Shown piece after piece: positions 55,132 to 64,000 of a stretch of 64,000 nucleotides of DNA. The position numbers and the translations under genes were made by a program. The stretch is from Verrucomicrobiota bacterium (GTDB taxonomy: Bacteria; Verrucomicrobiota; Verrucomicrobiae; Limisphaerales; UBA11358): the NCBI GenBank assembly GCA_014860005.1, contig JACZKP010000215.1:1-64000 (forward strand), written 5' to 3'. The notes below the pieces were generated by a model. That model was not told the origin of the DNA, did no database searches, and saw only the letters and a program-made list of their open reading frames with translations. Within the stretch, counting starts at the first letter, position 1, and each line of letters begins with the position of its first letter.

Positions 55132-58100
55132 GCCGACACCTCCTCCTCGCGACGGGGGGCGAACGCTGCACGCTGCCGCTTGGCACGGTCATGAACTTTT
55201 TTGAATGGAGTTGTTTCCTCCCGCTCACTCAAAAACTTCGTGAGCGCGCCGATGGTCGGATACTGAAAGAGCCTGACAATAGGTAGATCCATGCCGAGCG
55301 AGTCACGCAACCGCGCCTGCACCTGCACGACCAGCAACGAATGACCGCCTAGATCGAAGAAGTTGTCGTGCAATCCCACTCGTTCGACGCGCAAGAGCGC
55401 GCACCAGATTGTCACGATGGCCTTTTCCATTTCCGTGCGTGGCGCGACGTAGGCAGTGTCGAGGGAAACACGAATGTCCTCGGGGTCGGGCAGCGCTTTG
55501 CGATCCACCTTGCCGTTCGGCGTCAGCGGGAGTTTGTCCAACGACACGAACGCCGCAGGCACCATCGGATCGGGCAACTCCTGCTTCAGGAACTCGCGCA
55601 GTTCGGTCGCGGTCGCAACATGTCCATTCGCGGCGACGTGATAAGCTACCAGCCGCTGGTCACCCAGCGCGACTTCGCGCGCGATGACGACGGCTTCCCG
55701 CACATCGGGGTGGCGAGCGAGCACGGCTTCGATTTCTGCCAATTCGATCCGATGGCCGCGAATCTTGACCTGGCTGTCGGTGCGTCCGAGGAATTCAATC
55801 GTGCCATCCGCACGATAACGCGCAAGATCGCCAGTACGATACAGGCGCGGAGACATTCCGGATGGTTGGGCGGCGAGTTCGCTTGCGAACGGATGAGGAA
55901 TGAATTTTTCCGCCGTCAATTCCGGACGATTGAGATAGCCGCGCGCGACGCCTTCGCCGCCGATGAACAGTTCGCCCGGCACTCCAACGGGCACGGGCTG
56001 GAGTTGTTGATCGAGAATGTAAATCTGTGTGTTCGCAATTGGCCGGCCAATTGGAATCGCACCGTCGGTTCCATCAACGCGGTGCGTGGCCGACCAGATT
56101 GTCGTCTCGGTCGGGCCATACATGTTCAGTAACTCGCCGGAGAAGACCCGCCGCAGTTGGCCAACCAGAGTCGAGGGCAGTGACTCCCCGCCCAGCAAAA
56201 GCTTGCTGAGCCGTCGCATGGCCTCATGCGATTCCGGCGCAAGGAGGAGTGTCCCGGCCAGGGAGGGAGTACACTGCATGTGTGTGACGCCATGCCGGAG
56301 AATTTGATCCGACATTGAGCGCCATTGGCCATTTGCCTTTTTAAATTCACGATGGGCTTGGCCGTTGCGGCTGCGATTCGGGTCCGGCTCGCGATGAATG
56401 ATGACTTTGCATCCGCGCGTCAGCGTCCAGAAAAGTTCGAGGACCGAGATGTCGAAAGAAATGCTGGTGACGGCGAGCCACACCCCCGGCTCCGTGCCCA
56501 GCACGCGGTCCATGCCGGCAAAGAAGTTCACCACGTTGCGATGCGTGACCATCACACCCTTCGGTTTGCCGGTGGAGCCGGAGGTGTAGATTACGTAGGC
56601 GAGGTCGCTTGATTGTGGATTGCGGATTGTGGATTGCGGATTTGAGGCGTGTTGCGTGTTGCGTGTTGCGTGATTGAAAGCGTCGAGGCACAACACGCTT
56701 AGATTGGGACTAACGAATTTGAAATCCGCTTGCAGTGATTCCTGGGTCACCAACACCTGTGCCTGGGAATCTTTGAGCATGAAGGCCAGCCGCTCTTTCG
56801 GATAGGTCGGATCCAGCGGCACGTAAGCCCCGCCGGCCTTCAGAATGCCGAGCAAGCCAACCATCATCTCCACCGAACGCTCCACGCATATTGCCACGCG
56901 GACATCTGCGCCCACTCCCATCGTTTGAAGTTCACGCGCCACGGCATCCGCTCGGCGGTTCAGGTCCCGATACGTGATCTCCTCGTCCTCGAACACGAGG
57001 GCCACAGAGTCAGGCGTGCGTTCGACCTGGGCTTCAAATAATTCGTGGATGCATTTGTCGCTTGAAAACTCGGTGCGCGTGTCGTTCCACTCGACGAGCA
57101 GTTGTCTGCGTTCGTTAGCGGTCAGCAGCCGCAATTCTAAAAGCCGCTGTTCCGGATGAGCGATGACGGAAGCAAGCAACGTCTCAAAGTTTCCGAGCAT
57201 CCGCGTGATCGTGGCCGCGTCGAAGAGGTCGCGGTTATATTCCATGAACCCGACCAGGCCGTCCGGAGTTTCCGTCAACGACAGCGTCAGATCGAACTTG
57301 GCCGTGCCGCTGTGCGCGGGAAGCGCCGAAACCTTCAACCCGGCCAGTTCCAGCGGGCGCAACGGCTCGTTTTGCAAAACGAACATTACCTGGAACAAAG
57401 GCGAGCGGCTGAGGTCGCGATTCGGTTGGACCGCCTCGGCGATCTTCTCGAACGGCACGTCTTGGTGCACGTAGGCGTCCAGCGCGGTCTGGCGGGTGCG
57501 TCGGAGCAATTCATGGAAAGTCGGGTCGCCCGATAAATCTCCGCGCAACACGAGCGTGTTGAGGAAGAAGCCGATTAAGTCTTCCGTCTCCACGCGCGCG
57601 CGCCCGGCAATGGGCGACCCGACGAGAATGTCCGCCTGCCCCGAGTAACGGTGCAGCAAAGTTTGAAAGGCCGCGAGCAGCAGCATGAATGGCGTCACGT
57701 TTGCTTTGCGGCTCAATTGCGCCAGTTCGGCCGGAAGCGTGGCCGGTAGCGCGAAGTGGATTGCCGCGCCGCGATAGGTCTGCACGGGCGGACGCGGTCG
57801 GTCCGTCGGCAAATCTAGCGCCGGGGACGCGCCATTGAGTTGCTGCCGCCAGTAAGCCAGTTGCCGCTCGAAATCTGCGCCGCGCAACGCGTCGCGCTGC
57901 CATGCCGCAAAATCGCCGTAAGCAATCGGCAGCGCCGCCAGTGGCGACGGCCGGCCGAGCGCGAACGCCTCGTAGAGCGCCGCCAGTTCGCGATGAAACA
58001 CGTCGAGCGACCAGCCGTCGCAGGCAAGGTGGTGCGTGGTGAGCAGCAGAAGATGCTCGGCAGGACTTAGCCGCAACAACGTAGCGCGCAACAACAGGTC

Positions 58101-61100
58101 GCGCGTAAGATCGAATGGACGTTGCGCTTCGTCGGCGATGAGCCGCTGCGCTTCTGCCTCTCGTTCGCCGGTCGGCAACCCGCTCAAGTCACGCTTCTGC
58201 ACTGAAAACTTCGGCGAGGGCACGGCGAGAGCAACCGGTCGTCCGTTGGCGGCAGTGAAAGTTGTGCGGAATGGTTCGTGACGGCGGATGATTTCTTGCA
58301 GCGCCTGTTCGAGCGCGGCCGTGTTGAGTTTGCCGGTGACGCGGAAGGCGAGCGGGATGTTGTTGAACGCGATGCCCGGCTCCAGTTGTTCGAGAAACCA
58401 AAGCCGCTCCTGCGCGAATGACAGCGGTCCAGCGCCGTTGCGTGCGCCGCGGGTGATTTGAGCGCGCGGGCTCTTCGCCGCGCCATTGCGCGTGTGATGA
58501 CTGGACGAGCCGTTCGCTTCTATTTTTTCCGCCCATCCGGCAATCGTCGGTGAATCGAAAAGGTCGTGAAGTGGAAACTCCCGGTCGAACTCATCGCGGG
58601 CGCGGGACACCACCCGGGCGGCGAGCAGCGAATGGCCGCCCAACTCAAAAAAATTCGCGTGGACGCTCACCCGTTTCAAGTCGAGCACTTCGCGCCAGAT
58701 GCCGGCGAGCCTGGCCTCAACGGACGTGCGCGGGGCAGTAAATTCCTTTTCCACTTGCGGAGTCGGATCCGGCAGCGCCTGGCGGTCAATTTTTCCGTTG
58801 GCCGTGAGCGGCAACGCATCCAGGCAAACGAACTCGGCCGGCAGCATGTAGTCAGGTAGGTGCTGCTTCAGAAATTCGCGCAGAAGTTTTGTCTCCAGCT
58901 TTGCACCGGATTGCGGAACGACCCAGGCGATGAGCCGGGTTTCAAGCGCGCCCGCGCGGGCAGCGACCACCGCCTCGCGGACGGATGGATGCCGGCTCAA
59001 CACCGACTCGATTTCACCCAACTCAACTCGATTGCCGCGGATCTTGACTTGATGATCCATGCGGCCAATGAATTCCAAGTTGCCGTCCGGCAGCCAGCGA
59101 ACGAGATCGCCGGTCTTGTAGAGCATCGCATCGGAGCGCGGACAGCTTTGTCCGCGCGAACCTGGCGACTCGCGGACAAGGCTGTCCGCGCTCCTGCCGA
59201 ATGGGTTCAAAATAAATCTTTCCGCCGTAAATTCGGGCCGGTTGCGGTAGCCGCGCGCCAAACCGTCGCCACTGATGTGCAATTCGCCCGGCACGCCGAT
59301 GGGAACGTGCTGGAGTCGGCAGTCCAAGACGTGAACCCGGTTGTTATTGATGGGCCGGCCAATGGCTGGAGCGGCCACTACCTGCGCGGCCGGGGGAATT
59401 GCCGTCCAAGTCGTCACCACCGTATTCTCGGTCGGCCCGTAATGGTTGAACAATGGGCACGGCAAATTCTCCGTCGGCGGACGACGCAACTGGTCGCCGC
59501 CGGTGAGCAAGGCTCGCAGCGTGCAATGTTCCGGCCACGGTTCAACCAGCATTGCCTCGGCGAGCGGTGTCGGGATGAACGTCAGTGTAATCTTGTTGGC
59601 GGCGAGCCAGGAAATAAGTTTTGCCGGCAGGCGCGCGGTTTCGTTGTCGGGAATGTAAATGCACGCGCCCGCGGTCAGATACGGCCACAACTCCCAGACC
59701 GAAGCATCGAATGCGGGATTCGCCAATTGCGTGGCGCGGTCCGCGGGCGTCACGCTGTAGGTGCGCTGATGCCATTGGATGAGATTGACCAAGCTAGCGT
59801 GTTCGATCTCGACACCCTTGGGCGTGCCGGTTGAGCCGGAGGTGTAGATGACGTAGGCAAGGTCGCTCCTTTGCGGATTGCGGGTTGCGGATTGCGGATT
59901 TGCCGCTTGATGCGTGATGTGTGATGCGTGATCGAAAGCGTCGAGGCACAACACTCTGAGATTGGGAATGTCGAATTTGAAATCTGCTTGCAGCGATTCC
60001 TGGGTAACCAGAACCTGCGCCAAGGAATCTTCGAGCACGAAGGCGAGGCGCTCTTTCGGATGCGCCGAGTCCAAAGGCACGTAAGCGCCGCCAGATTTCA
60101 GAACTGCCAGGAGAGCAACAACCATTTCCACGGAGCGCTCCAGGCAAACGGCCACGCAGATTTCCGGGCCCACGCCCAGTGTTTGGAGCCGTTGCGCGAA
60201 CTGATCCGCCCGTTCATCGAGTTCGCGGTAGGTGAGCCGCTGCTTTTCGTCGGCGACCGCCAGTGCGTCCGGCGTCCGCGCGGCCTGTTCCGCAAAGAGT
60301 TCATGAACACATTTTTGCTTCGGATGGGCGGCGGCGGTGTCGTTCCACACACTGAACAATTGCCGCTCGGCTTCCGTCAGTAGCGGCAGTTCGCCGAGGA
60401 GTTGCCGGGGATTTGACACCACGCCTTCGAGCAAGGTCTGCAAGTGGCCCAGCATCCGCGTGATGCTTTCGTCGTCAAAGCGGTTGCGGTGATAGTGAAT
60501 TTTCAGCACCAGTTCGTCGCCGCCGGAAGCATCCAAGGCGAGTGGGAGATTCGTGTGTTGGCGGATGCTGAACTCGCGGCGCGCGACCGGGCCGTCGGGC
60601 GACAGGTCAGCGGTCCACCGTTGATTCTGGAAATTGACCAAGCTCGCGAATGGCGGCGTGTCGCCCGGCAAGTCGCTCCAATCCTGGATGCTCGCGAGTG
60701 GCGTGTGCTCGAAGGGTCGCAGCGCCGTCCAAGTCTGGCGCAACTCCGCCAGCCACGGCAGTAGTGGCAATTCCGGATTCACACGGACGCGAACTGGCAG
60801 CGTGTTGATGAAAAGCCCGGCGATGGACTTCGCGTCTTCGACCGTGGAGCGGCGACACGCACGCACCGCGCCGAAGACCACGTCCGCTTCGCCGCTGTAA
60901 CGGCTCAACAGCAAAGCCCACGCGCCCTGCACCACGGTGTTCAAAGTGAAATTGTTTTTCTTGGCCAAGGAGTTGAGCGCATTCGTCACAGCCCCGGACA
61001 ACTGGATTTCCTGCTCCTTAGTTTCACCAACGTCCTCGCGCGTAGCGTGCGCAACGGTCAGCGGCGTCGGCGCGGTGAATCCTTTCATCGTTTGGCGCCA

Positions 61101-61694
61101 GAACGTTTCCGCTTCGGCTGGGTTCTGCTGGCGCAAATACTCGATGTGGTCTCGGTATGGCCGGGGTTGCGGCAACTCCAGTTCCTCACCGCGCTGGAAA
61201 GCCTCGTAAAATGCGAAGACCTCGTTCAAGACGATGACGATGCCGCGCATATCGAGCAACAGATGGTGAAAGGTCCAGACCAGTTGATGCTGTGCGGCGC
61301 CGAGGCGGAAGAGCGCAACGCGCATGAGCGGCGCCGTCTTGAGGTCGAAGCCGCGGAGGCGGTCGGATTGCAGCCACGTTTCGAAGGCGATCCGGCGTTC
61401 GGACGACGGAACATCGCGCCAGTCTTTGCAGTGGACTTGGAGGCTCACGCCGTCATGCACTTCCTGGCTGGGCTTCACAGAACCGTTCCAGCGGAAGCTG
61501 GTTCGCAGGACGGTGTGGCGTTCGGCGACGCGTTGCCATGCGCGTTCAAGCGCCGCAGAATCCACGGCTTCGTGCCAGAGGCAGAGTACCTGCTGGATGT
61601 CCACGCCGGGTTGCCGCGCCGACAGGCTGGAATACAGCATGCCGTGTTGCATGGGCGACAGCGGATAGGCGTCGTTAATCGGCTCGTGTTTCAT
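55128..61694 (-). CDS. Two-module non-ribosomal peptide synthetase
   Basis: 2188 aa. Order by residue: C1 (~8-445; [10 protein letters not shown], His144 and Asp148, with Met where Gly is usual), A1 (~465-965), carrier (Ser1022, [10 protein letters not shown]), C2 (~1085-1515; HHLACDG, His1222 and Asp1226), A2 (~1550-2062), carrier (Ser2119, [10 protein letters not shown]). The N-terminal C domain in a first module suggests acylation of the first residue (starter type). By-eye specificity codes: A1 DAWFLGHVVK, close to Leu codes; A2 DILQLGMIWK, close to a Gly code that I recall. A1 carries a 62-bp palindrome (59133-59194) and heptamer arrays (59871-59935); A2 carries arrays at 56611-56677. 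No TE, so the chain is handed to the KS of the hybrid, whose start overlaps this stop. Confidence 0.96.
56611..56677. repeat. Composite heptamer arrays in A2 of the first NRPS
   Basis: Four GATTGTG/GATTGCG units (56611-56638), then three TGTTGCG units (56650-56670). Translated in frame just before the A3 core motif [10 protein letters not shown]. Confidence 0.9.
59133..59194. repeat. Palindrome in A1 of the first NRPS
   Basis: Arms 59133-59156 and 59171-59194 pair over 24 bp with a single mismatch; the loop is CGAACCTGGCGACT. Encodes [16 protein letters not shown] between NPF and YKTGD, the same site as the copy at 49384. Confidence 0.93.
59871..59935. repeat. Composite heptamer arrays in A1 of the first NRPS
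   Basis: Four TTGCGGA/TTGCGGG units (59871-59898), then TGATGCG, TGATGTG, TGATGCG (59908-59928). Same position and two-block layout as at 56611 in the other adenylation domain. Confidence 0.9.
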
Positions 61695-61924
61695 CTAATT
61701 GATCAGTCTATTCGCAGATGCAACCTATTCGCTTGGAGCGCGTCGTGTTAGTGGGTAAAGACCCCACAGCGCGTGTAGGTAACGACCCAAGCATATGGCG
61801 ATTTACAGCGGGAGGAGCACCCCAAGCCGGTGTCAATGCCCGCCATGTACCGGAGGTGTTTCTCCTCGGTTTTTGAGGGTTTTCCCCCGTTGTTGGCTTC
61901 GTCGCGCGATGCTTAACGTAGAAA
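61695..61924. promoter_or_regulatory. Divergent promoter region of the NRPS operon and the protease gene
   Basis: 230 bp between two divergent start codons. It holds GTGGGTAAAGACCCCAC (61751-61767; inverted arms GTGGG/CCCAC), GTAGGTAACGACCC (61775-61788) and GAGGGTTTTCCCCC (61875-61888). A similar motif lies at 63545. Candidate operators; no sigma-70 hexamers were assigned with confidence. Confidence 0.45.
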
Positions 61925-63496
61925 ATGCATGCGAATAAGAACGCCCGGCTGAATCGGTTGCGGGCGATTGTGTTCACCTTGCTTGTGCTGCTCGGAATCG
62001 GCGCGCAGCAATCCACTTCGGCACAAGCCACCACTCATTCTGCGTCGTTGGCTGCGCCGCACGGTGAGCGTTTCCTGGTGAAACCGAAACCGGGGGCGGA
62101 TTTGTCCGCGTTGCACGAATCGCTCGGCGTTCAAGTCGTGGAGAGGTTTCCGGCCATTGGGGGTTTGCAAATCGTACTTGCACCCGGGGGCGTTGAGATG
62201 GATGCGATGATCCGTCGATATGAAGCGAGCGGGCTGGTGAACTACGCGGAGCATGATCATACGGTTCACGCGCTGGTTGAGCCAAATGATTTTCGATTCC
62301 ACAATGGCGATCTCTGGCACCTTAAAAACATCGGCCAGTACGGCGGCGTAACGGGCGCAGACATCAGCGCGACTGAAGCCTGGGAGACGATTGCCAACGC
62401 GAGCAATGTCATCGTGGCGGTCATTGACAGCGGGGTGCGGGCCACGCACGAAGACCTCGCGCCGAATTTGTGGCGCAACCCCGGCGAAATTCCTGGGAAC
62501 GGCCTGGACGACGATGGCAACGGGTACGTGGACGATGTGCATGGCATCAACACGGTGGCGAACAACGGCAATCCGGACGACGAGTGGGGCCATGGCACGC
62601 ACGTGGCCGGTATCCTGGGCGCGGTCGGCAACAATGGCGTCGGCGTGGTCGGGGTCTGCTGGCGGGTGCAGATCATGGTCCTCAAATTTTTTGATTCGCC
62701 GGCCCAAGGCCCCATTTCCGACGCGATCAAGTGCATTGATTATGCGCGGAGCAAGGGGGCGCACGTGATCAATGCCAGTTGGGGCAGCAATTCGTTTCAC
62801 TCGCTGGCCTTGCGCGACGCCATCGCCAGCGCCCGCGACGCGGACATTATTTTTGTGGCAGCCGCCGGCAACGCGGCCGGCAACAACGACGTCGCTCCGC
62901 TTTACCCGGCCAGTTACGACCTCGATAACATCATCTCCGTGGCCGCGACGACGCGCACCGATGCCCTGGCGTTTTTCTCCAACTACGGCGCGACCACGGT
63001 TGATCTGGGCGCGCCCGGCGCCCCGGTTTTTTCGTGTTGGAACAGTTCGAACAACGCCTACCAGAATCTCAGCGGCACTTCGATGGCCGCGCCCATTGTG
63101 GCGGGCGCGTGTGCCCTGGCACGGGCGCGTTATCCGCAGGAGAATTACCAGCAGATCATTCAACGCATCCTTAACGCCGTGGATCCGTTGCCCGGCCTCG
63201 CCGGCAAGTGCGTGACGGGCGGGCGGCTGAATTTGCAGAAACTGGTGAACGGTCCGCCTACTCCGGCCGACCTGGTTATCCAAAGCATCGGTTTGGTTCC
63301 GGCTGGGATTGCAATTTCCTGGTCCAGTCAGCCGGGGCGAAACTATGAAGTGCATGGCAAGGGAAGTTTGAGTGTCAACTGGCAAAACCTCAGCGGAATC
63401 ATCACGGCCACGAACACAGTGACTTCGTGGACCGACAACGGATTCGCTGGATTCGCCCAACGTTTTTACATGGTAAAAATGGTGGATCAGCCGTGA
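61925..63496 (+). CDS. Secreted subtilisin-like serine protease (S8)
   Basis: 523 aa. Signal peptide (FTLLVLLGIGAQQSTSAQ), a short propeptide-like part (~45-110: FLVKPKPGADLSALHESLGV), then the catalytic domain. Triad: Asp168 (VIVAVIDSG), His223 (GHGTHVAG), Ser386 (GTSMAAPIV); oxyanion Asn in VAAAGNAAG. The C-terminal ~80 residues form a small beta domain (IAISWSSQPGRNYEVHGKGS) found at the ends of many Verrucomicrobia secreted proteins. Divergent from the NRPS operon; a link to product maturation is possible but unproven. Confidence 0.94.
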   Translation: MHANKNARLNRLRAIVFTLLVLLGIGAQQSTSAQATTHSASLAAPHGERFLVKPKPGADLSALHESLGVQVVERFPAIGGLQIVLAPGGVEMDAMIRRYEASGLVNYAEHDHTVHALVEPNDFRFHNGDLWHLKNIGQYGGVTGADISATEAWETIANASNVIVAVIDSGVRATHEDLAPNLWRNPGEIPGNGLDDDGNGYVDDVHGINTVANNGNPDDEWGHGTHVAGILGAVGNNGVGVVGVCWRVQIMVLKFFDSPAQGPISDAIKCIDYARSKGAHVINASWGSNSFHSLALRDAIASARDADIIFVAAAGNAAGNNDVAPLYPASYDLDNIISVAATTRTDALAFFSNYGATTVDLGAPGAPVFSCWNSSNNAYQNLSGTSMAAPIVAGACALARARYPQENYQQIIQRILNAVDPLPGLAGKCVTGGRLNLQKLVNGPPTPADLVIQSIGLVPAGIAISWSSQPGRNYEVHGKGSLSVNWQNLSGIITATNTVTSWTDNGFAGFAQRFYMVKMVDQP

Positions 63497-63544
63497 AACC
63501 TGCTGTGGGCAGTCTGATCACGGCAATTTGAGCCGTCCGCCGCT

Positions 63545-63563
63545 GGTGGGTGAAAACCCTACC
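63545..63563. promoter_or_regulatory. GGTGGGTGAAAACCCTACC motif upstream of the glycosyltransferase
   Basis: Near-palindrome GGTgGGTgAAAACCCtACC, about 100 bp before the start at 63665. Shares GGGTnAAAACCC-like character with sites at 61751 and 61875. Possibly bound by a LuxR/NarL-type regulator. Confidence 0.4.
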
Positions 63564-63664
63564 AAGCGTTGGAAAAGACCTCAGTCGAATGAGCAGGTTC
63601 GCCATTGTGGTCCGGCCCGTAAGGTACACTCCCCATTTCGCCGTCGCGCAACCCGGCCTTAAAT

Positions 63665-64000
63665 ATGTGCATGTATGCGGTCGCAGAAACTTCACCCACG
63701 CTCCCGGCGGCTTCGACTGACGACGCACCGGCACAAGGCAATGTTTCGGGGCGTTCGCGCGCGCCGCGCCTGCCCATTGCGATGCTGGGCGTCGCGTTTG
63801 ACAATCTGACGCTTCGCGAGACCGTGGGCCGCATCGAGTCGATGATTGCTTCCCATCGCTCGCATTACGTCGTCACGGCGAACGTTGATTTTCTTGCAGT
63901 GGCGCGGCGCGATGTGGAATTGCAGCACATTCTGCTCAACGCACATCTGGTTTTGTGCGACGGGACGCCGCTTGTCTGGGCCTCGCGACTGTTTGGGAAT
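63665..64000 (+). CDS. WecG/TagA/CpsF glycosyltransferase, N-terminal part
   Basis: 112 codons to the window edge; the gene continues. After an ~33-residue extension it shows the family start: PIAMLGVAFDNLTLRETVGR, VVTANVDFLAVARRD (with the conserved Asn and Asp) and LVLCDGTPLVWASRLFG. The family transfers N-acetylmannosamine-type sugars to lipid-linked acceptors for exopolysaccharide or teichoic acid. Start ATG 63665; an ATG two codons later is equally possible. Confidence 0.9.
   Translation, partial: MCMYAVAETSPTLPAASTDDAPAQGNVSGRSRAPRLPIAMLGVAFDNLTLRETVGRIESMIASHRSHYVVTANVDFLAVARRDVELQHILLNAHLVLCDGTPLVWASRLFGN

Noticed and set aside
61913..63460. 515-codon frame antisense to the subtilisin-like protease
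   Set aside because: The plus strand carries a complete signal peptide and catalytic triad; the minus translation is shadow-like.

Overview
The window reads as chromosomal DNA of a Gram-negative bacterium from the Verrucomicrobia (most like the Pedosphaera/Limisphaerales group). This is a judgement from gene families and repeat style, not from a marker-gene tree. Supporting signs are a complete Tol-Pal envelope system, several lipoproteins, a phage-fibre-like S74 surface protein, DUF6941 and DUF4870 proteins, and many palindromic and 7-bp repeats, some lying in frame inside genes. No prophage, CRISPR array, rRNA or tRNA was seen. One tmRNA gene is present.

Layout. 0-1.1 kb: broken ORFs and a cluster of nine copies of a ~25-bp repeat abutting the 3' end of ssrA (tmRNA, 1093-1442, minus). 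1.4-6.9 kb: a heat-shock block on the minus strand (dnaK, two unrelated small genes, groES, groEL). 7-16.3 kb: pyrE, an M50-like membrane protein, a GmhA-like isomerase, DUF4870, uvrC (carrying palindrome and heptamer insertions), DUF6941, a TauE/SafE permease, an RbsA-type ATPase, and a HicBA toxin-antitoxin pair inserted between the ATPase gene and a duplicated fragment of its own 5' end. 16.6-21.8 kb: tolQ-tolR-tolA-tolB-pal followed by tatA-tatC. 21.9-24.9 kb: a sugar C-methyltransferase and a GDP-mannose-dehydratase-like enzyme, preceded by a truncated relative. 25-31.5 kb: lipoproteins, recG, a metallophosphoesterase, RbsB/RbsC-type transport genes and a small-protein/HNH pair. 31.6-38.9 kb: the S74 surface protein, a kinase/two-regulator signalling operon, a transglutaminase-like protein and a PRC-barrel protein. 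39-61.7 kb: a natural-product gene cluster. 61.9-64 kb: a subtilisin-like protease and the start of a WecG/TagA glycosyltransferase.

The biosynthetic cluster is the main point of interest. On the minus strand, a six-domain NRPS (C-A-T-C-A-T, 2188 aa) overlaps a 3987-aa PKS/NRPS hybrid (KS-AT-ACP, C-A-T, TE, A-T, TE, A-T) by ATGA. A cyclic-peptide-type ABC exporter follows 20 bp later. A phosphopantetheinyl transferase with an overlapping methyltransferase gene, and a second methyltransferase paralogue, lie just beyond. The hybrid has two thioesterase domains inside the protein. Each has Cys in place of the nucleophile Ser and Asn in place of the usual Asp. The two adenylation-carrier units after them lack condensation domains, and no thioesterase ends the line. 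A normal colinear peptide assembly does not explain this arrangement.

A second theme is repeat-driven change inside genes. Palindromes with arms of about 24 bp lie in frame in uvrC and in two NRPS adenylation domains, and tandem 7-bp arrays lie in frame in recG, uvrC, three adenylation domains and the S74 protein gene.
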